A stretch of 64,000 nt of DNA from Thermoflavifilum sp. (GTDB lineage Bacteria > Bacteroidota > Bacteroidia > Chitinophagales > Chitinophagaceae), in assembly GCF_014961315.1 (NCBI RefSeq), contig NZ_CP063141.1, positions 2,046,001 through 2,110,000 on the forward strand. The letters are read 5' to 3'. Below are positions 1-9,486 of the stretch, piece by piece (positions within the stretch are counted from its first letter, which is position 1; each line of letters opens with the position of its first letter). The notes beneath the pieces are model-generated. The model was not told where the DNA came from. It ran no database searches and saw only the letters and a list, made by a program, of their open reading frames with translations. Made by a program: the position numbers and the translations under genes.

Positions 1-94
1 GTGAGAGCAATACGCGCATGGGAATAGCATCGTGAAAAACGGCTGTAAAAATACACATATCCGCTTATCCGCGTCGAGTTTTGAAATTAATGCT

Positions 95-102
95 TAGCTT
101 TG
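95..102 (+). promoter_or_regulatory. Candidate -7 element for tRNA-Pro
   Basis: TAGCTTTG matches the Bacteroidota -7 consensus TAnnTTTG exactly and lies 17 bases before the tRNA 5' end, a fitting distance for a tRNA start. I see no good TTTG at about 20 bases further upstream, so only the -7 half is supported. The first 94 bases hold no gene that I can recognise. Confidence 0.45.
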
Positions 103-119
103 CAACCCTGATACGGGTT

Positions 120-197
120 CGGGGAGTAGCTCAGCCCGGTTAGAGTACACGTCTGGGGGGCGTGTGGTCGCTGGTTCGAATCCAGTCTCCCCGACCA
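120..197 (+). tRNA. tRNA-Pro (anticodon GGG)
   Basis: The cloverleaf folds by eye. The acceptor CGGGGAG (120-126) pairs with CTCCCCG (187-193). The anticodon stem CACGT/GCGTG (148-152, 160-164) encloses a seven-base loop with GGG at 155-157. The T arm (170-186) has the TTCGAAT loop. The discriminator is A194, and CCA (195-197) is encoded in the DNA, unlike the tRNA-Lys in this window. GGG decodes proline CCC/CCU codons. Confidence 0.95.
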
Positions 198-202
198 CAG
201 AT

Positions 203-229
203 GCCGGGATTCATATCCCGGCTCTTTTA
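203..229 (+). terminator. Intrinsic terminator after tRNA-Pro
   Basis: GCCGGGA (203-209) and TCCCGGC (216-222) form a seven-pair stem with a six-base loop, followed by TCTTTTA. It sits six bases after the tRNA and so probably ends its transcript before argH. Confidence 0.65.
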
Positions 230-286
230 TTGATACAGGAAAATAATCGTCTGCTTTTGTGTTTCTCGCCGTAATTTCGTTTTCTG

Positions 287-1624
287 ATGAACAAACTCTG
301 GCAAAAGCATATTCCCGTTGATGAAGCCGTAGAACGTTTCACCACAGCCAGCGACAGGCAGTTTGATCCTTTGCTTGCCCCCTTCGATATTCTGGGTTCG
401 CTGGCACACATCCGTATGCTGGCTGCTGTAGGTTTACTGTCTGAATCGGAAGAGCAAATGCTCAGGCAGGAACTCCGGCGGATGTATGCAGATATCGAGC
501 AAAATGGATTCAAGCTCGACGAAGGGGTGGAAGACGTGCATTCGCAGGTTGAATTCATGCTTACCCGACGGCTGGGTGATGTGGGCAAAAAAATCCACAG
601 TGGCCGTTCACGCAATGATCAGGTGCTGGTCGATTTAAAATTGTTTTTACGGGCAGAAATCGAAAAGCTCGTGCATGAGCTGCATGCTTTTTTCAGGAAA
701 CTCATCGACCTGAGCGAACAACATCGGGATGATTTAATGCCCGGATATACGCATCTTCAACTGGCTATGCCCTCTTCGTTTGGCTTATGGTTTAGCGCCT
801 ATGCCGAAAGTTTGGTAGATGATATGCGGGTATTACGAGCAGCATTTGATGTGGTGAACAAAAATCCTTTAGGTTCGGCAGCCGGCTATGGTTCCTCGTT
901 TCCACTCAATAGAAGGATGACTACTGCATTGTTGGGTTTTGATGATCTGCACTACAATGTGGTCTATGCCCAGATGAGTCGTGGTAAAACCGAAAAGATA
1001 GTTGCGCAGGCCCTTTCCTGCATTGCATCCACATTAGGCAGACTGGCCATGGATGTATGCCTGTACATGAATCCGCATTTTAATTTTGTTCATCTGCCCG
1101 ATGCATTTACAACCGGATCGTCTATCATGCCGCATAAGAAAAATCCGGATGTGTTTGAATTGGTTCGCGCCAGATGCAATCAGCTGCAGGCGCTGCCCTA
1201 CGAAATCACGCTGATGACCACCAATTTACCCTCGGGCTATCATCGCGATGTACAACTCATCAAAGAACATTTATTTCCCGCTTTGCAATCATTACGTGAT
1301 TGCGTGCAGATGCTGGATTTGATGTTTACGCATATAGAAGTTCGAAAAAATATTTTAGATGATCCCCGGTACCGGTATTTATTCAGTGTGGAAGAAGTGA
1401 ATCGTCGGGTATTGCAGGGCATACCTTTCCGTGATGCTTACCGGCAGGTAGCTGAAGAAATTGAGGCTGGTACATTTCAATACAGCGGGCAATTGCATCA
1501 TACCCATGAGGGAAGCATAGGCAATCTTTGTCTGGATGAAATCCAGCGCATGATGCAAGAACAAATCCAGAGCTTTCCTTTCCACAAGATTCATCAGGCG
1601 CTGGACCGTTTGCTTACCGATTGA
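287..1624 (+). CDS. argH: Argininosuccinate lyase
   Basis: Splits argininosuccinate into arginine and fumarate, the last step of arginine synthesis, in the cytoplasm. The 445-residue length fits the family. The fumarase/aspartase superfamily signature GSSIMPHKKN is near residue 277 and holds the flexible catalytic serine loop; SGRSRNDQ near residue 105 and TxxHLQ-type residues near 155 are also present. The ATG at 287 gives the usual N-terminus leading to LWQKHIPVDEAVERF. No other arg gene adjoins it. Its stop is two bases from the stop of the convergent peptidase gene. Confidence 0.95.
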   Translation: MNKLWQKHIPVDEAVERFTTASDRQFDPLLAPFDILGSLAHIRMLAAVGLLSESEEQMLRQELRRMYADIEQNGFKLDEGVEDVHSQVEFMLTRRLGDVGKKIHSGRSRNDQVLVDLKLFLRAEIEKLVHELHAFFRKLIDLSEQHRDDLMPGYTHLQLAMPSSFGLWFSAYAESLVDDMRVLRAAFDVVNKNPLGSAAGYGSSFPLNRRMTTALLGFDDLHYNVVYAQMSRGKTEKIVAQALSCIASTLGRLAMDVCLYMNPHFNFVHLPDAFTTGSSIMPHKKNPDVFELVRARCNQLQALPYEITLMTTNLPSGYHRDVQLIKEHLFPALQSLRDCVQMLDLMFTHIEVRKNILDDPRYRYLFSVEEVNRRVLQGIPFRDAYRQVAEEIEAGTFQYSGQLHHTHEGSIGNLCLDEIQRMMQEQIQSFPFHKIHQALDRLLTD

Positions 1625-1626
1625 AT

Positions 1627-3912
1627 TCATCGAGCCCCGGGCGGACAATGTGTTTCCAAAAAGTCGGTGAGCAGCGTGTAAAGATGTTGTGTGGTGCCTT
1701 TGCCTTCACTGATGCCATGGGTACGATTCGGATATTCCATCATCGAGAACTGTTTTTGGTGGGCGACGAGTGCATTAATCAAGCGTTCCTGATTCTGGTA
1801 ATGCACATTATCATCTCCACTGCCATGGACAATAAGCAGGTTGCCACGCAACCCTTCCACATGATTGATCGATGAGCCGGCTTCGTAATAGGCACTATCG
1901 TCTGGAAGCAAGCCCATATAGCGTTCTTCGTAGATATTATCGTAACAGGGCAGGTAAGAAATGCCAGCAACCGCCATGCCTGTTTTGTAGATATCCGGGA
2001 ACTGGAACATGAGGTTTTGAGTAGAAGATCCACCGCCACTCCAGCCCCAGACGGCGATACGACTGGTATCGACCCATGGCCATTGCATGATTTTACGTGC
2101 AGCCATAGCCTGATCGTGAATATTGAGCACGCCGATACCCCGATAAATGGCATGACGCCAGGCTGCGCCTTTAGGTGCTGGGGTTCCCCGATTATCCACG
2201 GAGATGATTACATATCCCTGATCGGCCAGTTGTTGATACCAGCTATTTGGGGCAAACACATCACGCACGGTGGTGGAGGCTGGCTCGCCGTACACATAAA
2301 AAAGCACCGGATATTTTTTCGTGGAATCGAAATTAGCCGGCCTGATCATCCAGCCATCCATCGTTACGCCATCATCGGTGGTAACCTGAAAAAAGGTTTG
2401 CGGGTTACGGGTAAGGAATTTCACCTGCTCGGCCGAAAGTGGATACTGGGGGAAGCTTCTCAGCACATGCTCATCGGGCATTTCCACCATCTCTGCCACG
2501 GGTGGGGTGTTGTGGTTGGAAAAAATGTGCAATGCATAGCGGGCATCGGCAGAAAAGCGGTATTGATGGGTGCCGGTTTGCTGTGCGGGTGAAACTTTTT
2601 CAGGCTGGCTACTGCTGCCATCGAGTCTTACCCGGTAGAGGTATTGCTGGGTAGCATTATCCGGGGAAGCTGTAAAATACAGCCAATTGTTTTTTTCGTC
2701 AATCCCTTCGATATCAATCACATCGTAATTGCCGCGTGTGAGCAGGGTTTCGCCGGTGCCGTCACGATGCAGGCGATATACGTGTTTCCAGCCGTCTTTT
2801 TCGGTTGTCCATAGAAAATCATGATAATCATGAATCCAATCCCACCCCGGCCTATCGTATTGCCAGAAATAATTCAGGTCGATCCAGGTGTTATTGCCTT
2901 CGGCGTAGATACGCTTTATTGTATGGTTACGAATATTGGCCAGATAGAGTACTGAACTGTCCTGTCTGCGGTTGAATTGCTGGATCATCAGCTCATCGGA
3001 ATTGCCGGCCCATTCCATGCGCGGGAGATAATGTTGATAGGGATCGCCCGGTATCTTCAGCCAGGTGGTGATGCCGCTGGCGACGTTCACCACGCCGATA
3101 CGTGCTGAAGAAGGATTATAGCCCACCTTGGGATATTGCACCGGAATCACGAATGAGTAAATGGAATCCGTGGTGTTGAGCATCAGGTAATCGCGTACGT
3201 GGCTGGCATTCACCTGCCAGTAGGCAATAGATTTGCTGTCGGGACTCCAGCGAAAGCCGTCACGACAGAACAATTCTTCTTCATAAGCCCAGTCGAATGT
3301 GCCGTTAATGATTTTCTCGGTGCCGTCGTGGGTAAGCTGCTTCCGTTTGCCGGTAGCCAGCTCCTCTACATAAATGTTGTGCTGGCTCACGTATGCCGCC
3401 ATTTTACCGTCGGGCGATATTTTGGCAAATTGCAGAGAAGCGGCTGGTAAGCCTTTCCCCAGCTGGTAAAGCCTGTGTTGCGCTAAGTTATAAATCCAGA
3501 AATCGCCACGGGTATGGGCACGCCACACGCGCCTGGAATTGGTGAATATCAATAACACATGATGTTCTGGGTAATAGGTGTACGATTCAATATTTATCGG
3601 TGTAGAGGAGCCGGCTGGAATAAGCTGCTGAGAAGTGACCAGCAACTGCTGTGCAAAGTCGTCGGATGGATCAAATTCAAGGATGCGTTGTGAGCCGTTT
3701 TCATCGTTGAGCAGCTGGGTGAAGCGATGACCTGTTTTTTCCCATTGCACCTGTGCAAAGCTTTCAATATCGGGCAGGGGATGATCTTCATCGCGATCCC
3801 ACACCAGGCTGTTGGGCGACCATGCCCGGTGTAAAGGCTGTGCAACGAGACTACTGATGCCATCATAATAGGCCATCGCAGCCAGTAACATTACAGTCAG
3901 GTAGCGTTTCAT
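1627..3912 (-). CDS. S9 family dipeptidyl peptidase (DPP-IV type), exported
   Basis: Predicted to cut N-terminal dipeptides, typically after proline, in the periplasm or at the cell surface. The start at 3912 gives MKRYLTVMLLAAMAYY, a signal-peptide-like N-terminus; an in-frame start at 3972 would bury it. The N-terminal half is a DPP-IV beta-propeller (residues about 80-500), the rest an alpha/beta-hydrolase. The likely triad is Ser in GWSGGGSS (about residue 624), Asp in GSGDDNVHY and His in NRTHGIS near the C-terminus. At 761 residues it has a usual length. Substrate specificity is inferred from family only. Confidence 0.88.
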   Translation of the reverse strand: MKRYLTVMLLAAMAYYDGISSLVAQPLHRAWSPNSLVWDRDEDHPLPDIESFAQVQWEKTGHRFTQLLNDENGSQRILEFDPSDDFAQQLLVTSQQLIPAGSSTPINIESYTYYPEHHVLLIFTNSRRVWRAHTRGDFWIYNLAQHRLYQLGKGLPAASLQFAKISPDGKMAAYVSQHNIYVEELATGKRKQLTHDGTEKIINGTFDWAYEEELFCRDGFRWSPDSKSIAYWQVNASHVRDYLMLNTTDSIYSFVIPVQYPKVGYNPSSARIGVVNVASGITTWLKIPGDPYQHYLPRMEWAGNSDELMIQQFNRRQDSSVLYLANIRNHTIKRIYAEGNNTWIDLNYFWQYDRPGWDWIHDYHDFLWTTEKDGWKHVYRLHRDGTGETLLTRGNYDVIDIEGIDEKNNWLYFTASPDNATQQYLYRVRLDGSSSQPEKVSPAQQTGTHQYRFSADARYALHIFSNHNTPPVAEMVEMPDEHVLRSFPQYPLSAEQVKFLTRNPQTFFQVTTDDGVTMDGWMIRPANFDSTKKYPVLFYVYGEPASTTVRDVFAPNSWYQQLADQGYVIISVDNRGTPAPKGAAWRHAIYRGIGVLNIHDQAMAARKIMQWPWVDTSRIAVWGWSGGGSSTQNLMFQFPDIYKTGMAVAGISYLPCYDNIYEERYMGLLPDDSAYYEAGSSINHVEGLRGNLLIVHGSGDDNVHYQNQERLINALVAHQKQFSMMEYPNRTHGISEGKGTTQHLYTLLTDFLETHCPPGAR

Positions 3913-4028
3913 ACAGGCTTTATTTGTTTTAGAAAGAACGAAAGTAGAAAATTTGTCGATGAATCCATCCACGAAACTGGATGAATGGATGATGGCGGGA
4001 ATGGTTATTTTTACAAAAAGCTGTGCAT

Positions 4029-5075
4029 ATGCCTGACGAGCGGGATGAAGATATCATGATGCAGGAAGACGAGTCGGAACGCTTGTGGATTACGGTTGAC
4101 AGAAGGCAGGAGCCTGTGCGTATTGATAAATACCTTACGCATCGGCTTGCCGGTGTTTCGCGTAATCGGGTGCAGCAGGCCATAGAAGCGGGCTGGGTAA
4201 AGTTGCACGATAAGCCAGTGAAGGCTAACTACAAAGTGAAGCCCGGCGATCAGATAGAAGTATGGCTGTTTCCGCAGCCCGATTCCGAAGAAATCATTCC
4301 TGAGCCTGTTCCCCTTTCTATTGTTTATGAAGATGAACATGTGATGGTCATCAACAAGCCGGCCGGCATGGTGGTGCATCCCGGCAATGGCAACTATAGC
4401 GGTACACTGGTCAATGGTCTGGCTTATTATCTGCAGGCGGGCTCAACTTCGACGGGTGCATTACCTCGATGGGGACTGGTGCATCGTATCGATAAAAACA
4501 CCAGCGGGCTGCTGGTGGTGGCCAAATCGGAGACAGCGTTGAAGCATCTTGCCTTGCAATTTTTCGAACACACCACCGAACGCAAATACCTTGCACTGGT
4601 ATGGGGCGACCTGCAGCAGGATAACGGCACCATTCGCGCGCATATCGGACGGCACCAACGCTATCGCCAGTTGATGGATGCCTATCCTGATGGAGAATAT
4701 GGCAAGGAAGCCGTTACGCATTATCGTGTGCTGGAACGATTTTACTATGTAACACTCGTAGAATGTCGGCTGGAAACGGGGCGCACCCATCAGATCCGCG
4801 TGCACATGCAGCATATTGGCCATCCTCTGTTTAATGACGAAACTTACGGTGGCAACCGCATCGTAAAAGGAACGGTATACAAGCAGTATAAAGATTTTGT
4901 GCAACGTTGTTTTTCCCTGATGCCGCGTCAGGCACTGCATGCACAAACCCTCGGCTTCACCCATCCAGTCACGGGCCAGCGGATGTTTTTTGAAGCCCCT
5001 TTACCTGAAGATTTTAAAGCTGTACTCGAAGCATGGCGCCATTATGTGTCGGCTTTAAATATCCGACAGCCCTGA
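4029..5075 (+). CDS. RluA/RluD-family 23S rRNA pseudouridine synthase
   Basis: Isomerises uridine to pseudouridine, probably in 23S rRNA. An N-terminal S4 RNA-binding domain (about residues 30-80, starting VRIDKYLTHRLAGVSR) is followed by the RluA catalytic domain. The motif HRIDKNTSG near residue 152 carries the catalytic Asp; GRTHQIRVHM is the second hallmark. The ATG at 4029 is preferred to a GTG two codons earlier. It is divergent from the peptidase gene across about 115 bases. RluD is the closest assignment; RluA/RluC specificities cannot be excluded. Confidence 0.9.
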   Translation: MPDERDEDIMMQEDESERLWITVDRRQEPVRIDKYLTHRLAGVSRNRVQQAIEAGWVKLHDKPVKANYKVKPGDQIEVWLFPQPDSEEIIPEPVPLSIVYEDEHVMVINKPAGMVVHPGNGNYSGTLVNGLAYYLQAGSTSTGALPRWGLVHRIDKNTSGLLVVAKSETALKHLALQFFEHTTERKYLALVWGDLQQDNGTIRAHIGRHQRYRQLMDAYPDGEYGKEAVTHYRVLERFYYVTLVECRLETGRTHQIRVHMQHIGHPLFNDETYGGNRIVKGTVYKQYKDFVQRCFSLMPRQALHAQTLGFTHPVTGQRMFFEAPLPEDFKAVLEAWRHYVSALNIRQP

Positions 5076-5186
5076 GTTTGCTTTTCAAAAAACATAAACA
5101 TGTAATCGAAAACGAAACATTCTTGTTATTTTTCGCTCGTTTTATGTATTCGGGTTAAATATTTTTCCTCGAGAAATCCATGAGAT

Positions 5187-6848
5187 ATGAAGTTACATTT
5201 CATTGACTACCTCATCATTGCCCTTTATTTTGTTTTTGTCATTGGCATTGGCTTTTTGATTCGACGGAAAGTGAAGTCAAGCAATGATTTTCTGATGAGT
5301 GGCCGCTCCATTCCGTTGTGGATAGCCAGTCTGGCCTTTATTTCAGCTAATTTGGGTGCACAGGAAGTCATTGGCATGGCTGCTTCAGGCGCCAAGTACG
5401 GCATCATGACCAGCCATTTTTACTGGCTGGGAGCCATACCTGCCATGCTGTTTTTAGGATTGTTCATGATGCCTTTTTATTATGGTAGCCAGGCACGTTC
5501 GGTGCCGGAATATTTAGCAAAACGATACGATGAAAAAACGCGTGCCTTCAATGCCGTGACCTTCGCGGTGATGACGATATTTTCTTCGGGTATTTCGTTG
5601 TATGCGCTGGCTAAGTTATTTGAGGTGATCCTGGGATGGAGCTTTGAGCTTTCCATTTATCTGTCGGCTGGTATCGTGCTTATTTACACTTTTCTGGGAG
5701 GCCTTACCAGCGCCGTGTATAACGAAGTATTGCAGTTTTTCCTGATTGTTCTGGGTATTGCACCCCTGGTGATTATCGGGATTCATCAGGCAGGAGGATG
5801 GCATGGCGTGGTGAGCCGGTTGCCCGACGCTATGGTGCATGCCTGGAAATATATGGGCTCGGCACAGGATAACCCGATGGGGGTCGACGTGTGGAGCCTG
5901 GCGCTGGGGTTGGGTTTCGTGCTTTCATTTGGTTACTGGTGCACTGATTTTCTGGTCGTACAGCGAGCAATGGTGGCACACAATATGGCGGCGGCCGAAA
6001 AAACGCCGCTGATTGCTGCATTTCCTAAAATGCTTATGCCCTTTGTGGTGATTTTGCCGGGGCTTATCGCTATGGCATTGATGCATACGCCCGGGTCGGA
6101 CTATCGCCTGCCTTACAAACCCGATGGTGTGACACTCGACTATGATATGGCTTTACCTTCCTTGCTGGCACACGATTATCCCAGTGGTATTCTGGGTGTT
6201 GGTCTCACAGCGCTTTTCGCTTCATTTATGAGCGGTATGGCGGGCAATGTAACGGCATTTAATACGGTATGGACGTACGATATTTATCAATCGTATATTC
6301 AGCGCAACAAGCCCGACAGCCATTACCTTCGTATAGGTCGTATAGCCACGGTGTTTGGTATTGTGGCTTCAATTGCCACGGCTTATCTGGCCCGGAGTTT
6401 CAATAACATCATGGACTTCCTTCAGCTGGTTTTTGGCTTTGTAAATGCTCCGCTGTTTGCTACTTTTTTCCTGGGCATGTTCTGGAAACGTACTACGGGT
6501 CACGGGGCTTTCTGGGGGCTGATTGGCGGTACAGTGGCGGCTGCATGCACGCATGGCCTCACGTTGGCCGAAGGGAAGGGGGCCTGGCTCGGCGCGAACC
6601 TGCATACGTTTCATTCCACCATGGGACAAAATTTCGTGATTGCCATCGTGGCCTTCACTTCGTGCTTCCTGCTTACGGCTTTCATCAGCTTGTTTACCCG
6701 GCCACATCCTGAGCAGCAATTGGTGGGACTGGTCTATAGCCTGACCCCGAAGCCCGATACCGGTCACCTGGCCTGGTATCAGAAACCGGCTATGCTGGCC
6801 TTACTGGTACTGGTGCTGGTATTGTTGTTGAATCTGATTTTTATGTAA
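5187..6848 (+). CDS. Sodium:solute symporter (SSS family), probable sugar transporter 1
   Basis: Inner-membrane Na+-coupled transporter of 553 residues with many hydrophobic helices, as expected for the LeuT-fold SSS/SLC5 family. FISANLGAQEVIGMAASG near residue 55 and the GxxSGMAGNVTAFNTVWTYD stretch near 350 fit the sugar (SGLT-like) branch. It opens a probable operon with a two-helix protein (19 bases later) and xylulokinase, so a pentose such as xylose or xylulose is an inferred substrate. It is a clear paralogue of the symporter at 16785-18527, sharing even the cytoplasmic LVGLV tail. Confidence 0.9.
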   Translation: MKLHFIDYLIIALYFVFVIGIGFLIRRKVKSSNDFLMSGRSIPLWIASLAFISANLGAQEVIGMAASGAKYGIMTSHFYWLGAIPAMLFLGLFMMPFYYGSQARSVPEYLAKRYDEKTRAFNAVTFAVMTIFSSGISLYALAKLFEVILGWSFELSIYLSAGIVLIYTFLGGLTSAVYNEVLQFFLIVLGIAPLVIIGIHQAGGWHGVVSRLPDAMVHAWKYMGSAQDNPMGVDVWSLALGLGFVLSFGYWCTDFLVVQRAMVAHNMAAAEKTPLIAAFPKMLMPFVVILPGLIAMALMHTPGSDYRLPYKPDGVTLDYDMALPSLLAHDYPSGILGVGLTALFASFMSGMAGNVTAFNTVWTYDIYQSYIQRNKPDSHYLRIGRIATVFGIVASIATAYLARSFNNIMDFLQLVFGFVNAPLFATFFLGMFWKRTTGHGAFWGLIGGTVAAACTHGLTLAEGKGAWLGANLHTFHSTMGQNFVIAIVAFTSCFLLTAFISLFTRPHPEQQLVGLVYSLTPKPDTGHLAWYQKPAMLALLVLVLVLLLNLIFM

Positions 6849-6867
6849 TCCGCAAAACATCAAACAA

Positions 6868-7062
6868 ATGAAAAACATACTTGATCTGCGGTTTATCATC
6901 GGTGCGTTCTTCAGTCTGGTTGGACTTTTGCTCGTGTTATATGCCCTTGTGCCTACGGCCTCAGGGCGAGAAATCAATGTTTATGGCGGACTCGCCTATC
7001 TGATTTTTGGTTTACTCATGCTATTGTTGTGGTTTTTCTTTCCGTCACGCACACAAGCATAA
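6868..7062 (+). CDS. Small two-helix membrane protein following symporter 1
   Basis: A 64-residue protein with two hydrophobic helices (about residues 8-30 and 39-59) separated by a short polar loop, ending in a basic tail. It lies 19 bases after the symporter stop and 5 bases before xylB, so it is very likely cotranscribed. I do not recognise a named family. A protein of the same design, sharing a V-[YW]-x-G-x6-G pattern in the second helix, follows the second sugar symporter (18544-18777), suggesting an accessory subunit of these transporters. That role is inferred from position. Confidence 0.75.
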   Translation: MKNILDLRFIIGAFFSLVGLLLVLYALVPTASGREINVYGGLAYLIFGLLMLLLWFFFPSRTQA

Positions 7063-7067
7063 CGTTT

Positions 7068-8576
7068 ATGGCATACCTACTCGGCTATGATGTGGGTTCA
7101 TCATCAGTGAAAGCCGCACTGGTAGAAATTGAAACAGGTCGCTGCGTGGCCAGCACATTCTCTCCGGCTACGGAAATGCCGATTCAGGCTCCGAAAGCAG
7201 GCTGGGCCGAGCAGGATCCCGAACGCTGGTGGCAGGAGTTAATCCACGCCACACGCCAGCTGCAGCGGCAAGCGGATTTGCAGCAGGTAAAGGCAATCGG
7301 CATCTCATACCAGATGCATGGACTGGTTTGTGTGGATGAAAAACAACAGGTATTGCGACCGGCCATTATCTGGTGTGATAGCCGCGCAGTAGATATCGGT
7401 AGAAAGGCTTTTGAACAGCTTGGTCAGGATTTTTGCCTGGAGCATTTACTCAACTCGCCCGGGAATTTCACGGCTTCCAAACTTCGCTGGGTAAAAATCC
7501 ATGAGCCTCAGCTATATGCTCGCATCAAGCATGTTCTGTTACCTGGCGACTATGTGGCCATGCGCCTCACCGGCGAGTGCAATACTACATTAACCGGCCT
7601 TTCGGAGGGCATCTGGTGGGACTATCAGCAACAGCTGGTGAGTAAACAACTGCTGGAATATTATGAAATCGATGAACAGCTGTTGCCACCGCTGGTGCCC
7701 ATTTTTGGAGAACAGGGACGCCTGACCAGGCAATCAGCCGAAATACTGGGACTTCCGGTTGGTATACCGGTGAGCTACCGGGCGGGTGATCAGCCCAACA
7801 ATGCATTTTCACTTAAGGTTTTGCATCCCGGTGAAGCAGCCGCCACAGCGGGCACAAGCGCCGTGATCTACAGTGTCGCTGATAGGGCGGTGGCCGATAA
7901 GCGTTCGCGCATCAATACATTCGTTCATGTTACGCACAAGCCCGAACAGCCCAGGTTTGGCTTGTTGCTGTGCATCAACGGGGCGGGTATCCTTAACAGC
8001 TGGCTACGTAAATACTGGCAAAACCAGGGATACGATGATATGAATCGTCAGGCCGCTTCCATAGCGCCAGGAGCGGATGGGTTGCTGCTGTTCCCATTCG
8101 GTAACGGTGCCGAGCGCGTGCTGGAAAACCGACTGCTACAGGCTCATCTGATGGATATTGACCTGAATCGGCACACTGCTGCACATGTATTTCGCGCCGC
8201 TCAGGAAGGGGTGGCCTTTGCGTTGAAATATGGATATGATATTCTCCAGCAAATTGGATCTTCCGTTCAGATTATTCGTGCCGGTATGGCCAACATGTTT
8301 CTCAGCCCCATTTTCCGGGAAGTCTTTACCCAGACAACAGGCGCCATACTCGAGCTATATGAAACCGATGGAGCTCAGGGCGCAGCCCGTGCGGCAGGTG
8401 TGGGAGCGGGTATTTTTGCTTCGCCTGAAGAAAGTTTTATGGGAATGAAAAAACGACTCGAACTACATCCCGATGAAGCAGGCATGCAACGCTACGCGGC
8501 ATTGTATGCACAATGGAAAGAAAGGCTGGAAGCACTTTTGCATGTGCAGGACATGTCATCCGGATTGCTGGTATAG
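7068..8576 (+). CDS. xylB: Xylulokinase (FGGY carbohydrate kinase)
   Basis: Phosphorylates D-xylulose to xylulose 5-phosphate with ATP, feeding the pentose phosphate pathway. The 502-residue protein begins LLGYDVGSSSVKAALVE, the FGGY ATPase P-loop, and has QMHGLV and WCDSRA near residues 80-105 and AGDQPNNAF near 242, all usual for xylulokinases. The ATG at 7068 is chosen over a GTG at 7029 because the protein aligns with the family from there. It is the third gene of the symporter operon. No xylose isomerase is in the window, so the exact sugar is not proven. Confidence 0.87.
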   Translation: MAYLLGYDVGSSSVKAALVEIETGRCVASTFSPATEMPIQAPKAGWAEQDPERWWQELIHATRQLQRQADLQQVKAIGISYQMHGLVCVDEKQQVLRPAIIWCDSRAVDIGRKAFEQLGQDFCLEHLLNSPGNFTASKLRWVKIHEPQLYARIKHVLLPGDYVAMRLTGECNTTLTGLSEGIWWDYQQQLVSKQLLEYYEIDEQLLPPLVPIFGEQGRLTRQSAEILGLPVGIPVSYRAGDQPNNAFSLKVLHPGEAAATAGTSAVIYSVADRAVADKRSRINTFVHVTHKPEQPRFGLLLCINGAGILNSWLRKYWQNQGYDDMNRQAASIAPGADGLLLFPFGNGAERVLENRLLQAHLMDIDLNRHTAAHVFRAAQEGVAFALKYGYDILQQIGSSVQIIRAGMANMFLSPIFREVFTQTTGAILELYETDGAQGAARAAGVGAGIFASPEESFMGMKKRLELHPDEAGMQRYAALYAQWKERLEALLHVQDMSSGLLV

Positions 8577-8608
8577 GAAAATTGTTGTTATTTTGCGACC
8601 GCGCTGTT

Positions 8609-8681
<73 letters not shown>

Positions 8682-8695
8682 CCCAAACAAAATTT

Positions 8696-8710
8696 GCAGC
8701 CGTCGGCTGC
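8696..8710 (-). terminator. Possible weak terminator after pstB
   Basis: GCAGCC and GGCTGC form a six-pair stem with a three-base loop just beyond the pstB stop. On the minus strand it is followed by AAATTTTGTTTG, a poor U tract, so termination would be weak. On the plus strand no T run follows. Confidence 0.35.
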
Positions 8711-8712
8711 TA

Positions 8713-9474
8713 TTAATGACCACTTCTGAGGTATTCTTTCAGAATAGCTGTTTCTGGATCCTCGAAAACTTTTTCAGGTTCTCCCTGTTCAATGACCTCT
8801 CCCAGATACATGAATATCACATGATCGGCTAATCGTTTCGCCTGACGTAGAATATGGGTAACAATAACCAGGGTGTAAGACGATTTTAATTCAAGAAATT
8901 TCTCCTCAATTTTTCTGCTGGAGATCGGATCCAGTGCAGAAGTTGGCTCATCAGCGAGAATAATTTCAGGATCTACAGCCAATCCCCTTGCCAGGCAGAG
9001 TCGCTGCTGCTGGCCGATTGATAGTTTCGAAGCGGGGCTGTGAAGGCGCTCGCTAACTTCTTCCCAGAGCCCCACTTCCTTCAAATAATGTTGAACATGT
9101 TCGTATATCATCCGTCGGTCATTTATACCCCGCATTTTCAATCCATAAGCAATATTCTGGAAAATGGACATGGGTAATGGATATGGCCTCTGGGCAAGTA
9201 ATCCCATCTTTTTACGAATCGATATTACATCTACATCGGGATCAAAAATGTTTTCATCATCAATCCACACCCTACCTGAAATCCGCAATTGGGGATACAG
9301 ATCTGTTAGTCGGTTCAGGCATTTCAATAATGTGGTTTTCCCGCAGCCCGACGGACCAAGTATTACGGTAATTTTATTCCTTGGGATTTGCAGGTAAATA
9401 TGTTTTAAAATAACCTGTGTGGAAGTTGTAACATGTAAATCTTCAATCCTTATTATAGCGCTATCGTAACTCAT
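8713..9474 (-). CDS. pstB: Phosphate ABC transporter ATP-binding protein
   Basis: Energises phosphate import through PstCA at the inner membrane. The 253-residue protein has Walker A GPSGCGKTT (near residue 40), Q-loop LLAQRPYPLPMS, an ABC signature LSIGQQQRL (Ile replaces the usual second Gly), Walker B IILADEPTSALD and the switch histidine in VTHILRQ. The QRPYPLPMSI segment resembles the PstB QxxNPFPMSI. It is the last gene of the operon, 12 bases after pstA. No phoU follows, the next gene being the convergent tRNA-Lys. Confidence 0.93.
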   Translation of the reverse strand: MSYDSAIIRIEDLHVTTSTQVILKHIYLQIPRNKITVILGPSGCGKTTLLKCLNRLTDLYPQLRISGRVWIDDENIFDPDVDVISIRKKMGLLAQRPYPLPMSIFQNIAYGLKMRGINDRRMIYEHVQHYLKEVGLWEEVSERLHSPASKLSIGQQQRLCLARGLAVDPEIILADEPTSALDPISSRKIEEKFLELKSSYTLVIVTHILRQAKRLADHVIFMYLGEVIEQGEPEKVFEDPETAILKEYLRSGH

Positions 9475-9486
9475 GAATAATTCGTT

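Noticed and set aside
1..94. Possible gene end at the left edge
   Set aside because: No open frame or motif can be supported in these bases.
1627..3912. GWSGGG in place of the more familiar GWSYGG in the peptidase as a sign of inactivation
   Set aside because: The nucleophile Ser and the Asp and His are all in place, and G-x-S-x-G-G still holds; this variant appears normal for bacterial S9 enzymes.
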